Positions 47,257-60,303 of a stretch of 64,000 bases of DNA are shown piece by piece; positions within the stretch are counted from its first letter, which is position 1; each line of letters opens with the position of its first letter. The position numbers and the translations under genes were made by a program. The notes beneath the pieces were generated by a model, which searched no databases, was not told the DNA's origin, and saw only the letters and a list, made by a program, of their open reading frames with translations. Origin of the DNA: Micromonospora sp. WMMD1128 (lineage in GTDB: Bacteria > Actinomycetota > Actinomycetes > Mycobacteriales > Micromonosporaceae); the NCBI RefSeq assembly GCF_027497235.1, contig NZ_CP114902.1, positions 4,118,001-4,182,000 on the forward strand, given 5' to 3'.

Positions 47257-47632
47257 GTTCTTTGCCGATCGTTGTCTGGGCAAGGGCGCGCCGCGCCTCC
47301 TGATCACCAGGGGCTGGCTCATCCACCTCATCGGCGATCACTTCCATGACGATGCGCAGCACGTCAGCGACCCGGACTGGATCGAGTACGGCCTGAGTCG
47401 AGGCTGGGCGCTCCTCACCCAAGATCTGCGCATCTCCACCCAGATCGAGGTGCATACTCTGCTCCGCCGGTTCAAAGCGTGCATTCACTGCCTGGACAGC
47501 TCCGAGCTACCGGTGCAGGTGCGGGCTGATCGCTTCGACGCCCAACGCGGAGCCATCCACCAGACGGTGCTTGACCGGCGTACCGGCTTCTTCGTCATCC
47601 ACGAGAAGGGGCCACCCCGACGCAAGCGGTGA
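47219..47632 (+). CDS. PIN-like ribonuclease toxin, VapC45-like (DUF5615 type)
   Basis: 137 residues starting at a TTG inside the antitoxin gene; M. tuberculosis VapC45 (Rv2019) is 138 residues. The PIN-like core is visible: FFADRCLGK with the first acidic residue, LIGDHFHDDAQHVSDPDWIE, and GWALLTQDLRI with the second Asp, followed by the terminal region GFFVIHEKGP. The TTG start and 38-bp overlap suggest tight coupling and low expression relative to antitoxin. A later start is hard to find because the core begins by residue 15. Confidence 0.78.
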   Translation: MTRSKRSSGSPPEFFADRCLGKGAPRLLITRGWLIHLIGDHFHDDAQHVSDPDWIEYGLSRGWALLTQDLRISTQIEVHTLLRRFKACIHCLDSSELPVQVRADRFDAQRGAIHQTVLDRRTGFFVIHEKGPPRRKR

Positions 47633-47812
47633 GCCTTTGGTCAAGCCTTCTCCGCCAATCCTCCCGTGCTGTTTCCGCTCGGGCGTCCGCCGCCCATACG
47701 GGTCGCCACAACAGGTGAAAGCCGCTCAACCCGCACGAGAAGTCACCACTCCCGCCGAATCATGAGCGGAGAGGTGATCGCCTCCCGGAGCTGCGGGTGT
47801 GAGGACAGCGGA

Positions 47813-49408
47813 ATGATCAACAGGCGGGATGTGCTGCGGGCCGGGGCGGCGGGCGCGTTGGGGACCGGTCTGGTGGGTGTGCTGTCACCGGCCACCGCCG
47901 CCACCCCGGACCCGGAGGCGGCGGAGCGGGTCAGCCGGCGGGACTGGGAGCGGCTGGCGCGTGCGCTGTCGCCGGCCTCCACTCTCTACCGGCCGTCGGA
48001 CGCCAGCTATCCGCCGTTGGCGCTGCCGTTCAACCACAGGTACGCCGGCACCCACCCGGCGGGCATCGTGACCTGCGCCAACACCCGGGACGCCCGGACC
48101 GCGATCCGCTGGGCCCGCGCGGTGGGGCTGCCCACGGTGCCGCGCTCCGGGCTGGGCCACAACTACGCCGGCTACTCGGTCACCCCCGGCCTGTTGCTCA
48201 ACATGGCCCGGATGAAGGGGATCGTCACCAACCCGCTGCCGGCCACCCTGCCGGCCCGGGCCTACGGGCCGATCAAGGTCACCCACGGCGCGGGCACCCT
48301 CACCGTGGGAGCCGGGGTCATCAACGCCGACCTGCACCCGCTGCTGGAGGACCGGGGCATGTTCGTGCCGACGGGCCGCTGCCCCAGCGTCGGCGTGGCC
48401 GGGCTGGTGCTCGGCGGCGGCATCGGGTTCAGCGACAAGATGTTCGGCCTGACCTGTGACCGGCTGGTCTCGACGACGGTGGTGCTCGCCGACGGTCGTG
48501 TGGTGGAGGCCAGCCAGGAATCGCACCCCGACCTGTTCTGGGCCTGCCGGGGCGGGGCGGGGAACAACTTCGGGGTGAACACCTCCTTCACGTTCCAGTA
48601 CGAGCGGTTCGAGGGGAACGTCGGCGTCTACCGGTTGCGCTGGAGCCTGGACTCGGTGCTGCCGGTGCTCGCCGCCGCGCAGCGGGCCGCCGTGGACACC
48701 CTGCACGACAGGCGGTTCCACCTGCGCGTCGGCATCGGGACGAACGGGTTCACCCGGGAGCAGATCCGGGCCAACGCGAACGTCAACGCCATCGGCCAGT
48801 TCTACGGCCCGGTCGAGGAACTGCGCGCCATCCTGGCCCCGCTGCTCGACATCGGCACCGCCGAGGAGCGCGCCCGCAACAGCGCGGCGGTGCGCGAGGT
48901 CACCCCCGCCGAGGCGAGCGCGCTGCTGAGCGCCACCACGCCGGTGGAGAAGTTCGCCGCCAAGTCGGCGGTGCTGCACCTGGCGACCCTGCTCACCGAC
49001 GACCAGGTCGCCGCCGCCGCCGCGCGGCTGCTGGACTGGCCGGGCAGCGGCAACCCGGACGGGGCCGGGTTCGCGATGTTCGCCCTCGGTGGCGAGATCA
49101 ACCAAGTGCCACCGGACGCCACGGCGTTCGTGCACCGCGACGGCGTGTTCATCTTCGCCGCCGAGACCTCCTGGGCGGACTACGACTCGCGTCGCGTCGC
49201 CACCGCCAACCTGAGCTGGCTCGACGAGTTCTACCGCGACATCTTCGGTGCCACGCCGCCCCGGCACGCCTACCAGAACTTCCCCGACCCGACGCTGCGG
49301 GACTGGCGGCGGGCCTACTACGGCACCAACTACCCCCGCCTCGTCCGGGTGAAGCGGAGATACGACCCGACCGACTACTTCACCTATCCGCAGGGGATCG
49401 GGAGCTGA
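47813..49408 (+). CDS. Tat-exported FAD-binding oxidoreductase (berberine-bridge/BBE type)
   Basis: 531 residues from the ATG at 47813; an in-frame ATG at 47762 would add 17. The N-terminus MINRRDVLRAGAAGALGTGL is a twin-arginine signal ending near ATAAT. The PCMH FAD domain has the histidine (SGLGHNYAGYS) and cysteine (GLTCDRL) positions for bicovalent FAD attachment, and the C-terminal BBE segment is YYGTNYPRLVRVKRRYDP. Probably oxidises a sugar or secondary metabolite outside the cell. It sits between the TA pair and glgE with no obvious functional partner. Confidence 0.88.
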   Translation: MINRRDVLRAGAAGALGTGLVGVLSPATAATPDPEAAERVSRRDWERLARALSPASTLYRPSDASYPPLALPFNHRYAGTHPAGIVTCANTRDARTAIRWARAVGLPTVPRSGLGHNYAGYSVTPGLLLNMARMKGIVTNPLPATLPARAYGPIKVTHGAGTLTVGAGVINADLHPLLEDRGMFVPTGRCPSVGVAGLVLGGGIGFSDKMFGLTCDRLVSTTVVLADGRVVEASQESHPDLFWACRGGAGNNFGVNTSFTFQYERFEGNVGVYRLRWSLDSVLPVLAAAQRAAVDTLHDRRFHLRVGIGTNGFTREQIRANANVNAIGQFYGPVEELRAILAPLLDIGTAEERARNSAAVREVTPAEASALLSATTPVEKFAAKSAVLHLATLLTDDQVAAAAARLLDWPGSGNPDGAGFAMFALGGEINQVPPDATAFVHRDGVFIFAAETSWADYDSRRVATANLSWLDEFYRDIFGATPPRHAYQNFPDPTLRDWRRAYYGTNYPRLVRVKRRYDPTDYFTYPQGIGS

Positions 49409-49498
49409 CCGGCGGCGCGCGCGCCGGCCGCCGACCCGGATCCGGTGCTTCGGCGGCGCACCCGAGCGCGAGACGATCTCGCGCAGTAGGTTGGGCGG

Positions 49499-53694
<4,196 letters not shown>

Positions 53695-53704
53695 CAAGGC
53701 GACC

Positions 53705-53733
53705 GCCCTGGCGGGAAAGTGGGCCGCCAGGGC
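53705..53733. terminator. Bidirectional terminator hairpin after glgB
   Basis: Perfect 10-bp arms GCCCTGGCGG (53705-53714) / CCGCCAGGGC (53724-53733) with a 9-nt loop, lying between the convergent glgB and the small membrane-protein gene ending at 53740. T run is short (tcgatctt). Confidence 0.7.
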
Positions 53734-53739
53734 TCGATC

Positions 53740-53976
53740 TTAATGTCGGGCGAGGCTGATGAGCGAGACGAGAAGCAGGAGAGATCCGACAACAAGCCCT
53801 GCAGCCGGAAAGATCAACGACTGACCGATGACCATTTGTCGCCGGAATATCCCGACCACGGAGATCAGAATTATCCCCAGGCCAACGATTATTCCCACTT
53901 CTGGTTGAGGATTCTCCCGCACCCCGGCAGCGATAAAATTCCCTTGCTCTACCACGCTATCACCTGCCGTCGCCAC
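53740..53976 (-). CDS. Small two-helix membrane protein (78 aa)
   Basis: 78 residues from a GTG. Two hydrophobic helices, VGIIVGLGIILISVVGIF and SLIFPAAGLVVGSLLLLVSLI, separated by a short basic loop RRQMVIGQ, i.e. both ends on the same side. Function unknown. Codon use is less GC-biased than its neighbours (several A/T third positions), which could mean a recently acquired or rapidly evolving gene. It may be transcribed with the membrane protein upstream (54054-54674). Confidence 0.6.
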   Translation of the reverse strand: MATAGDSVVEQGNFIAAGVRENPQPEVGIIVGLGIILISVVGIFRRQMVIGQSLIFPAAGLVVGSLLLLVSLISLARH

Positions 53977-54053
53977 GTCGGTCCCGCCGAAACACCCACG
54001 CCAACACTCACCCCTACACCAATCGTCGGCTCACTTTAGCCGTCAGCAAGTTG

Positions 54054-54674
54054 TCAGCTTTGCCGCCGAGGGCCCCGCCCCCGCATTCGAAGGTATCGAG
54101 GGGCGCCGAGCAGCGTCCTCGTGGAGTACATCACCGCGCCGAAGCCGACAAACACTGTAACGATCCACGTCAATTTACCGATGACGACGACAGCGAACTC
54201 AAGCGTGGCACTGGCCGGGCGACCGTAATTACAGGTGCCGGCTTCCCGGTCACGGCAACTCTCTCGCAACTCGACCAACCGCCCCCGATCTTCGGGGGTC
54301 ACGATCGACGGACCGACCCGGACGGCACGAGAGTGACCCGTCTGGCTCGATATCTCGCCGTCACACCACCACCAGTAACCGAAGCCGTAACGGCTCACGG
54401 GACCTACCCGCTGACATTCACCGACGATAACGTGCACCGGCCTCTCCCCCGGGCCCTGCAATGTTCCGCCGCTTCCGGGGAAGAGGCTCACCAGGGTCAT
54501 CCCTCCCAGGAAGACGAGCGCGCCGGTCAAAGCTGTCAACAGGGCGAGCGATGCGGACAACAGGCGGTACCCCACCGGGCCCAGAGCGCGCCAACGCCGC
54601 ATCTCGCGACCGTAGATCCGATCAAGCCCGGAGTCCGGACGGCGTGCCCACCCCGTCACGAAGAACGCCTCCAT
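54054..54674 (-). CDS. Membrane protein of unknown function, two TM helices
   Basis: 206 residues. One helix at about 37-62 (LLSASLALLTALTGALVFLGG), an extracytoplasmic domain of ~100 residues with cysteines (GECQRVG, WWWCDGEIS, ESCRDREAGTCNYG) that may form disulfides, and a second helix at about 160-180 (FAVVVIGKLTWIVTVFVGFG). The cytoplasmic end is basic. I do not recognise a characterised family. The gene ends 78 bp upstream of the small membrane-protein gene in the same orientation. Confidence 0.65.
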   Translation of the reverse strand: MEAFFVTGWARRPDSGLDRIYGREMRRWRALGPVGYRLLSASLALLTALTGALVFLGGMTLVSLFPGSGGTLQGPGERPVHVIVGECQRVGPVSRYGFGYWWWCDGEISSQTGHSRAVRVGPSIVTPEDRGRLVELRESCRDREAGTCNYGRPASATLEFAVVVIGKLTWIVTVFVGFGAVMYSTRTLLGAPRYLRMRGRGPRRQS

Positions 54675-54829
54675 CTCTCGCCCATCGCTCGCACGTCTGC
54701 ACCTGCCGCTGACCGCGCGCCAAACGTAGTCGAAGGCGCACAGCGAACTGTCGGAGAACCGGCTCCGGGTCCACGAACATGCGTGCCGCCAACTTCATGA
54801 TCGCCCCAGCCCAGACCGGAATGGCGGCC

Positions 54830-54881
54830 GAGATCTTGGAAGGAATTGGCCCCTGGAGGGGCACTTTCCTTCCAAGATCTC
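54830..54881. repeat. Dispersed hairpin repeat, copy 2
   Basis: GAGATCTTGGAAGGAA ... TTCCTTCCAAGATCTC with an inner GGCCCC-tgga-GGGGC hairpin; 50 bp from AGATCT to AGATCT, exactly like the copy at 44481-44530. The surrounding stretch 54675-55074 (400 bp) contains no supportable gene; it also has an 18-bp near-repeat at 54785-54802 and 55034-55051. Confidence 0.8.
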
Positions 54882-55074
54882 TCCGGCTCCCGGCATGCGG
54901 GAGATTTCGTCCGCTTTATGGGAGCAGCCGGGCGGGTGGCTGACGGTCAGGTCATGCAAGCGGTCTCCGGGTGCCCTCTTTGGTCCGGTCGGCGTTCACG
55001 ACGGTGGCGGCAGCACAGGGCGCCCGCTTCGTCGCCGCCGACTTCATGATCAGCGAGGTCGTCCGGGAGCGGCG

Positions 55075-56112
55075 TTAGACGAGGTCGGCTTCGCGGAGGA
55101 GTTTCCACAGGCCGGCGCCGTCGGGGGCGCTCAGCCACTTCTGGCCGACCGGGCCCGATGACGCGCGGCCGGCGGGGGCGGGCAGGCTACCGGCCAGCAC
55201 CGCCTGGGTCGGCGACAGCCGCCGGATCGCCACGCCCGCCACGTTGTCCGGGTGGGCGGCGGCGAACTCCCGGTAGATCTCCTGGTCGTGCTGCCCGTCG
55301 TCGCCGATCAGCAGCCACCGCACCTCGGGGAACTCGCGGGCCAGCCGGGCCAGCGTGGCCCGCTTGTGTTCCCGCCCGCTGCGGAACCAACGGTCGGCCG
55401 TCGGCCCCCAGTCGGTGAGCAGCAGCGGCCCGGCCGGGTAGAGGTGGCGGGACAGGAACCGGGTGAGCGTCGGCGCGACGTTCCACGCGCCGGTGGAGAG
55501 GTAGAAGACCGGCGCGCCGGGGTGGGCGGTGACCAGACGCTCGTAGAGCACCGCCATGCCGGGCACGGCGTTGCGGGCGTGCTCGTCGAGGACGAACGTG
55601 TTCCACGCGGCGAGCATCGGCCGGGGCAGCGCGGTCACCATGACCGTGTCGTCGATGTCGGACAGGATGCCGAACCGGACGTTCGGGTCGAGGATGCGGA
55701 CCAGCGCCTCCACCGGTTCGGCGTCGGCTACCCGCAGGCGTACGCAGCCCCAGCCGGGGGTGAAGTCACCCTCGACGACGGTGTCGACGAAGCCGCTGCG
55801 GTCCGCGGTGACCTCCTTGCGCACGCCGTTGACCTCGATGGTCACCCGGGCGTGCTTGGCCGGCAGGGTGGCGAAGCTGCGCCAGCCGCGGACCTTCTCC
55901 AGCCGGCCGCGACGGGTGTCCGGGCGGCCCAGCAGCACCCGGCAGAGCACCCGCGCCCAGCCGGGGGCGCCGTACCCGGCGTACGCGATGATGTTGGGCT
56001 GCCACCCGGTGCGCCGCAGCCGGCGCTCCACGAACCCGTGCAGCGCGTCCTCGATGCGCGCGGCGCGGTGCAGTTGCGGCACGGCGAGTTCGTCCGGTGG
56101 TGTGGGTGGCAC
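55075..56112 (-). CDS. App1-family phosphatase (DUF2183, HAD-like)
   Basis: 345 residues from the GTG at 56112; the longer open reading upstream merely mirrors the repeat in the divergent gene. The catalytic signature ILSDIDDTVMVT (D-x-D-x-T/V type), FYLSTGAWN and LLIGDDGQHDQEIYREFA are those of the App1 family, which includes yeast phosphatidate phosphatase App1. The bacterial substrate is likely a phospholipid or phosphorylated metabolite. It is divergent from the membrane protein gene at 56231 with about 118 bp between starts. Confidence 0.87.
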   Translation of the reverse strand: MPPTPPDELAVPQLHRAARIEDALHGFVERRLRRTGWQPNIIAYAGYGAPGWARVLCRVLLGRPDTRRGRLEKVRGWRSFATLPAKHARVTIEVNGVRKEVTADRSGFVDTVVEGDFTPGWGCVRLRVADAEPVEALVRILDPNVRFGILSDIDDTVMVTALPRPMLAAWNTFVLDEHARNAVPGMAVLYERLVTAHPGAPVFYLSTGAWNVAPTLTRFLSRHLYPAGPLLLTDWGPTADRWFRSGREHKRATLARLAREFPEVRWLLIGDDGQHDQEIYREFAAAHPDNVAGVAIRRLSPTQAVLAGSLPAPAGRASSGPVGQKWLSAPDGAGLWKLLREADLV

Positions 56113-56230
56113 GTAGCAACCCTGCCACACCCGGCGGGGCCCGGCCACGCGAGTGATCTGGACCGATCCGGCCGGGAACGCGCCGGCTGGCGTGTCAGAC
56201 TGCGGTCGGGGCGACGACGGGGGCGGGGCC

Positions 56231-57877
56231 GTGTCGACAGCGAAGCGCAACCCGACAGCCAAGCGCAGCCCGACAGCGAAACGGCGCGACCCGACAGCCA
56301 AGCGCAGCCCGGACGTGCCGGCGCTCGTGGCGCTGCTGCTCGGCGTGGCCGGGGTCGGCTACCGGCTGGTGCTGATCCTGCTCACGGTGCCGGCCTCGAA
56401 CAGCGACGAGGCGACGTTCGGCCTGGCCGCGCTGCACATCGCCGGCGGGCACGAGCGGCCGGTCTTCCTCTACGGGCAGCGCTACATGGGCGTGCTGGAG
56501 TCGTATCTGGCCGCGCCGCTGCTGGGCTGGGCCGGGCCGAGCTGGCCGCTGCTGCGGCTGCCGCTGCTCGCGCTCTACGCGATCTTCCTGTGGTTGGCGT
56601 ACCGGTTGACCCGCCGGATCTTCTCCGGATGGCTGGCCGTGGTCGTGGTGGGTCTGCTGGCGCTCGGCTCGGAGCGGGTGGTGCGCGACCAGCTCACCGC
56701 CGTCGGCGGTCGGCCCGAGGTGAAGCCGGCGGTGCTGGCGTTGCTGCTGATCGCGGTCGCGCTGGGCGAGCGGCGGGTGCGGCACCGCTGGCTGGCCACC
56801 GGGGCGTTCGGGCTGCTCGCCGGCCTGGCGCTGTGGTCGGACTGGCTGATCGCGCCCTACCTGCTGGTGGCGGTGGTGGCGCTGGTCCTGGCCGTCCCCC
56901 GGGACCTGGTCGGCTGGCCGGGCGTGCTGCTCGTCGCCGGTTTCGCGGCGGGGATCGCCCCGGTGGTGAAGGACAACATCGTGGCGCCGGCCGGGCAGGA
57001 CTCGCTGTCGGTGTTCCGGGAGATCAGCACGAAGGAGGGGGTCGCGCCGTCGCTCGCGGAGCGGCTGCACGGCGGGCTGCTGGAGGGGGTGCCGCTGGCG
57101 TCCGGGCTGTGCCCGATGGACGGCTGCGCGCGCTGGGCGCAGTGGTTCGGCGCGCTCTACCCGGTGCTGCTGCTGGCCGCCGCCGGGCTCGGCGTGGTCG
57201 CGTACCGCCGGGCCGTCGACCCGGCGGCCCGGGTGCGGGCGGTGGCGATCCTCGCCCTGGTCGTCGGCGCGGCGTTGACGCTGCTGGCGTACGTGCGCAG
57301 CCCGCTCGCCGCGACGGATCCGCTGGCGAACGCCCGCTACCTGTCGGTGCTCCAGATCTCGCTGCCGGCGGTGCTGTGGCCGCTGTGGCTGGCCGCCGCG
57401 CACGCGCCGCGGGCCACCGCGTCCGTCGCGGCCCGGCTGCGGGGCGTCGCGGCCACCGGTGTGCTGGCCGCGCTGACCGTCGCCACGCTCGCCGGCACGC
57501 TGGCGTTCGTGGCCGGCATGCCGGGGGTACGGGCCGAGGAGCGGTCCGCCCGCCGGCTCGCCGACGCGGTGCTGCGCGCCGACCTGCGTGAGGTGTACGG
57601 GGACTACTGGACCTGTGGCCGGCTGATCTTCAACACCGGGGAGGCGGTGGCCTGTGGCGTGCTCGACGGCGACCTGCGGCCGGGGCAGAACCGCTACCCG
57701 GCGTACTGGCGGCGGGTGGGCCTGGCGGCGCGGCCCGGGTACGTGCTGGCGGCCGGCTCACCCGCGGAACGCGCGTTGCGGCGGCTGCTCGGCGGGCGGG
57801 CGGACGCGGCGGTGGTGGCCGAGGTCGACGGCACCCGCGTGTACCGCCCGGAGCACGCGGTGCGGCCCTGGCGCTGA
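56231..57877 (+). CDS. Polytopic GT-C-like glycosyltransferase
   Basis: 548 residues from the GTG at 56231. A basic N-terminus of four T-A-K-R repeats precedes about 11 membrane helices. The first outer loop has SNSDEATFGLAALHIAGGHE and VFLYGQRYMGVLESYLAAPL, the acidic-loop pattern of GT-C enzymes (PMT/ArnT-like) that use polyprenyl-phosphate sugars. The C-terminal ~110 residues form an outside domain with three cysteines (YWTCGRLIF, VACGVLDG). Expected to glycosylate a surface protein, lipid or glycan outside the membrane. Confidence 0.78.
   Translation: MSTAKRNPTAKRSPTAKRRDPTAKRSPDVPALVALLLGVAGVGYRLVLILLTVPASNSDEATFGLAALHIAGGHERPVFLYGQRYMGVLESYLAAPLLGWAGPSWPLLRLPLLALYAIFLWLAYRLTRRIFSGWLAVVVVGLLALGSERVVRDQLTAVGGRPEVKPAVLALLLIAVALGERRVRHRWLATGAFGLLAGLALWSDWLIAPYLLVAVVALVLAVPRDLVGWPGVLLVAGFAAGIAPVVKDNIVAPAGQDSLSVFREISTKEGVAPSLAERLHGGLLEGVPLASGLCPMDGCARWAQWFGALYPVLLLAAAGLGVVAYRRAVDPAARVRAVAILALVVGAALTLLAYVRSPLAATDPLANARYLSVLQISLPAVLWPLWLAAAHAPRATASVAARLRGVAATGVLAALTVATLAGTLAFVAGMPGVRAEERSARRLADAVLRADLREVYGDYWTCGRLIFNTGEAVACGVLDGDLRPGQNRYPAYWRRVGLAARPGYVLAAGSPAERALRRLLGGRADAAVVAEVDGTRVYRPEHAVRPWR
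56237..56311 (+). repeat. In-gene 18-bp tandem repeat
   Basis: Four units of acagcsaagcgcarcccg (one extended by 3 bp) encode T-A-K-R-N/S-P repeats at the cytoplasmic N-terminus of the membrane protein. Tandem DNA identity suggests recent expansion and possible copy-number variation between strains. Confidence 0.8.
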
Positions 57878-57898
57878 GCCGGCCCGTACGCTGTGCCG

Positions 57899-58696
57899 AT
57901 GCTCATCCTGCTGCCCCCGTCCGAGGGGAAGGCCGAGGCCGGCGCCGGTCGGCGGCTGGACCTGTCGCGGCTGTCCCTGACCGAGTTGAACCCGGCCCGG
58001 GAGGCGGTGCTGACCGCGCTCGTCGACCTGTGCGCCGGCCCGGACGAGTCGGCGGCGCGTGACGCGCTCGGGCTGAGCGAGGGGCAGCGCGGCGAGCTGC
58101 GACGCAACGCCCGGCTGCGGGCGGCGGCCACCGCGCCGGCCGGGCGGCTCTACACCGGGGTGCTCTACGAGGCGCTGGACCTGCCCACGCTGCCGGCGGC
58201 GGCGCAGCGGGCGGCCCGCCGGTCGGTGCTGATCAGTTCCGGCCTGTGGGGCGCGCTCCGGCTGACCGACCGGATCCCGCCCTACCGCTGCCCGATCGGG
58301 GCGCGGCTGCCGAGCGTCGGGGCGCTGTCGGCGTACTGGCGCTCGGTGTTGGGGCCGGCGATGACGGCGGCGGCCGGCGCCGGCCCGGTGCTGGACCTGC
58401 GCTCCGGCGCGTACGCGGCCACGTGGACGCCGCGCGGGGCGGTCGCCGAGCGCACGGTGACGGTGCGGGTGCTGCACGAACGGGTCGTGGACGGGACGCC
58501 GACCCGGTCGGTGGTGAGCCACTTCAACAAGGCGACGAAGGGCCGCTTGGTCCGTGACCTGCTCCTCGCCGGTGCCCGGCCGCGCGGCGCGGACGCGCTC
58601 GTGGGGGCGTTGCGGGAGCTGAAGTACACGGTCGAGGAGGCGCCCCGGGCGACCGGTCGGCCCCGGCAGGTGGACGTGGTGGTGGCCGACCTCTAG
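57899..58696 (+). CDS. yaaA: YaaA family peroxide-stress protein (DUF328)
   Basis: 265 residues from the ATG at 57899; a GTG two codons earlier (57893) is the alternative. Family motifs: MLILLPPSEGKAEAGAGR at the N-terminus, RLYTGVLYEALD, SGLWGALRLTDRIPPYRCPI and VSHFNKATKGRLVRDLL. E. coli YaaA limits intracellular iron during hydrogen peroxide stress and binds DNA. The protein is soluble and cytoplasmic. It converges with the membrane protein gene that ends at 58693, overlapping by 4 bp. Confidence 0.93.
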   Translation: MLILLPPSEGKAEAGAGRRLDLSRLSLTELNPAREAVLTALVDLCAGPDESAARDALGLSEGQRGELRRNARLRAAATAPAGRLYTGVLYEALDLPTLPAAAQRAARRSVLISSGLWGALRLTDRIPPYRCPIGARLPSVGALSAYWRSVLGPAMTAAAGAGPVLDLRSGAYAATWTPRGAVAERTVTVRVLHERVVDGTPTRSVVSHFNKATKGRLVRDLLLAGARPRGADALVGALRELKYTVEEAPRATGRPRQVDVVVADL

Positions 58697-60303
58697 AGCG
58701 ACACCCGGTAGAGCCGGCCGACGGTCGCGCACGGGTCGGGCGTGACCCGGGCGGCGGCGGCGAGCAGCGTCAGGGGCTCGGTGCTCCGCCGCACCACGTC
58801 CGCGGCGGAGCCCGGGGGCACCGGCGGCAGATAGAGCTGACCGATGTCGTAGGTGGCGATCCACTGCCGTCGCCGCGCCACCGACAGTTCGTCGAAGTTG
58901 CCCGGGAGGTTCGCGGTCCACCTGCCGGTGAGGGCGGTGTGCCGGGCCATGACGGTGCCACTGCGCATGGCCATCGTGTGGTCGCCGTGGCAGCGGCGCA
59001 GCTCGCGTTCCACCGCGCCGCCGCCGAGGCTGTCCGGATCCGCGGGCACGGTGGCGAGCTGGTAGCCGAGTGCCCACCCGGCCGGCAGCACCAGCAGCGC
59101 CGCGCCGGCGGCAGCCCCCGCGCGCGGCCCGGCCAGCCACGCCGGGACCGGGGTCCGGCGGAGCAGCACGACGGCCGTCAGCACGACCAGCAGCACCACC
59201 AGGCTGAGGTAGCGCCGGTCCACGTAGCCGGTGCTCAGCTCCGCGATGCTCACCTCGGCGACGAGGACCGCGCCGGTGACCAGGAGGAGAAGCAGCCAGC
59301 GCGGCGCGCGGCGGACCGGCAGCCACCGGCGCAGGAGGAGCAGCCCGATCCCGGCGGTGGCCACCACCGTCGGCGACAGGATGCCGGCCTTGACCACCGA
59401 CAGGGCCATCAGGGGCACGTTGCCGACGACCCGGGCCAACCACCCGAGCGGGTCGTCCGCGTAGGTGGGGACCTGGTCCACGTCGACCACGTCGGAGACG
59501 TAGAGCTGCGGCACGGCCGCCGCGACGATGCGGTTGTCCGCCGGGAACGGGGTACCGAAGTGCGCCAGCCCGTAGATCGCCCACGGTGTCAGCACGAGCG
59601 CGAAGACACCGCCGGCGAGCAGGAGCCACCGCCAGTCCCGGCGGCGGGTCAGGATCAACAGCGCCGCCAGCAGCGGCATCACGACGAGGGCGCCCGGCCG
59701 GGTGAGCACCAGGCCGCCGGCGGCGGCCCCGGCCAGCGGCCAGGCCGGCGCGGGCCGCCGGGCCGCCGCCAGCAATGCGAGGAGCAGCAGGCCGAGCAGG
59801 AGCCCGGCCAGCGGGAAGGTGCGCGCCGCCAGCACCTCGTCGAGGTACGGGGTGAAGCCGAGCAGGCCCACGGTGACCACCGGACCGAGACCGCGTACGC
59901 CGATCCGGCGGCCCAGCGCCGACAGCGTCGCGGCGGTGCCGAGCACGCAGCCGACGGCGGCCACGAGACCGGCGTGCGGGCCGAGCCGGGTCACGGCCGC
60001 GGTGAGCCCGAACAGCACCGGCCACAGCGGTCCGTTGCCCATGACGTACGGCTCGGTGGTCTGGTAGCTGTGCCAGGAGTTGATGCGGAGGAAGTCCCGG
60101 CCGACGTGACGGGACTGCTCGTAGTAGGCCCACGAGTCGGGGCTGTACGGCGGCCCGTCCCAGTAGGTGACAAGCAGGACGGCGAGCGTCCCGAGCAGGA
60201 CCGCCCAGCCGGCCGCGGCCAGCCACCTGGGCACGACCAGCCGCGGACGGGCGTCGACCGGCGCCGGGGCGGACGGGTCCGCGAGCCGGGTGGTCGCGCT
60301 CAC
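58693..60303 (-). CDS. Polytopic GT-C-like membrane glycosyltransferase
   Basis: 536 residues from the GTG at 60303, which overlaps the stop of the upstream GT2 gene (GTGA). About 11 helices; first outer loop PYSPDSWAYYEQSRHVGRDF and TTEPYVMGNGPLWPVLFGL carry the acidic/aromatic pattern of GT-C glycosyltransferases. The C-terminal ~130 residues form an extracytoplasmic domain. Coupled with a polyprenyl-phosphate-sugar-synthase-like GT2, it is probably the transferase that uses the lipid-linked sugar. A longer reading to 61341 is the GT2 gene in the wrong phase. Confidence 0.8.
   Translation of the reverse strand: MSATTRLADPSAPAPVDARPRLVVPRWLAAAGWAVLLGTLAVLLVTYWDGPPYSPDSWAYYEQSRHVGRDFLRINSWHSYQTTEPYVMGNGPLWPVLFGLTAAVTRLGPHAGLVAAVGCVLGTAATLSALGRRIGVRGLGPVVTVGLLGFTPYLDEVLAARTFPLAGLLLGLLLLALLAAARRPAPAWPLAGAAAGGLVLTRPGALVVMPLLAALLILTRRRDWRWLLLAGGVFALVLTPWAIYGLAHFGTPFPADNRIVAAAVPQLYVSDVVDVDQVPTYADDPLGWLARVVGNVPLMALSVVKAGILSPTVVATAGIGLLLLRRWLPVRRAPRWLLLLLVTGAVLVAEVSIAELSTGYVDRRYLSLVVLLVVLTAVVLLRRTPVPAWLAGPRAGAAAGAALLVLPAGWALGYQLATVPADPDSLGGGAVERELRRCHGDHTMAMRSGTVMARHTALTGRWTANLPGNFDELSVARRRQWIATYDIGQLYLPPVPPGSAADVVRRSTEPLTLLAAAARVTPDPCATVGRLYRVSL

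Noticed and set aside
56113..56301. N-terminal extension of the App1 gene with VGLRLAVGLRFAV repeats
   Set aside because: It is the mirror of the T-A-K-R repeat in the divergent membrane-protein gene; a GTG at 56112 gives a normal start for the family.
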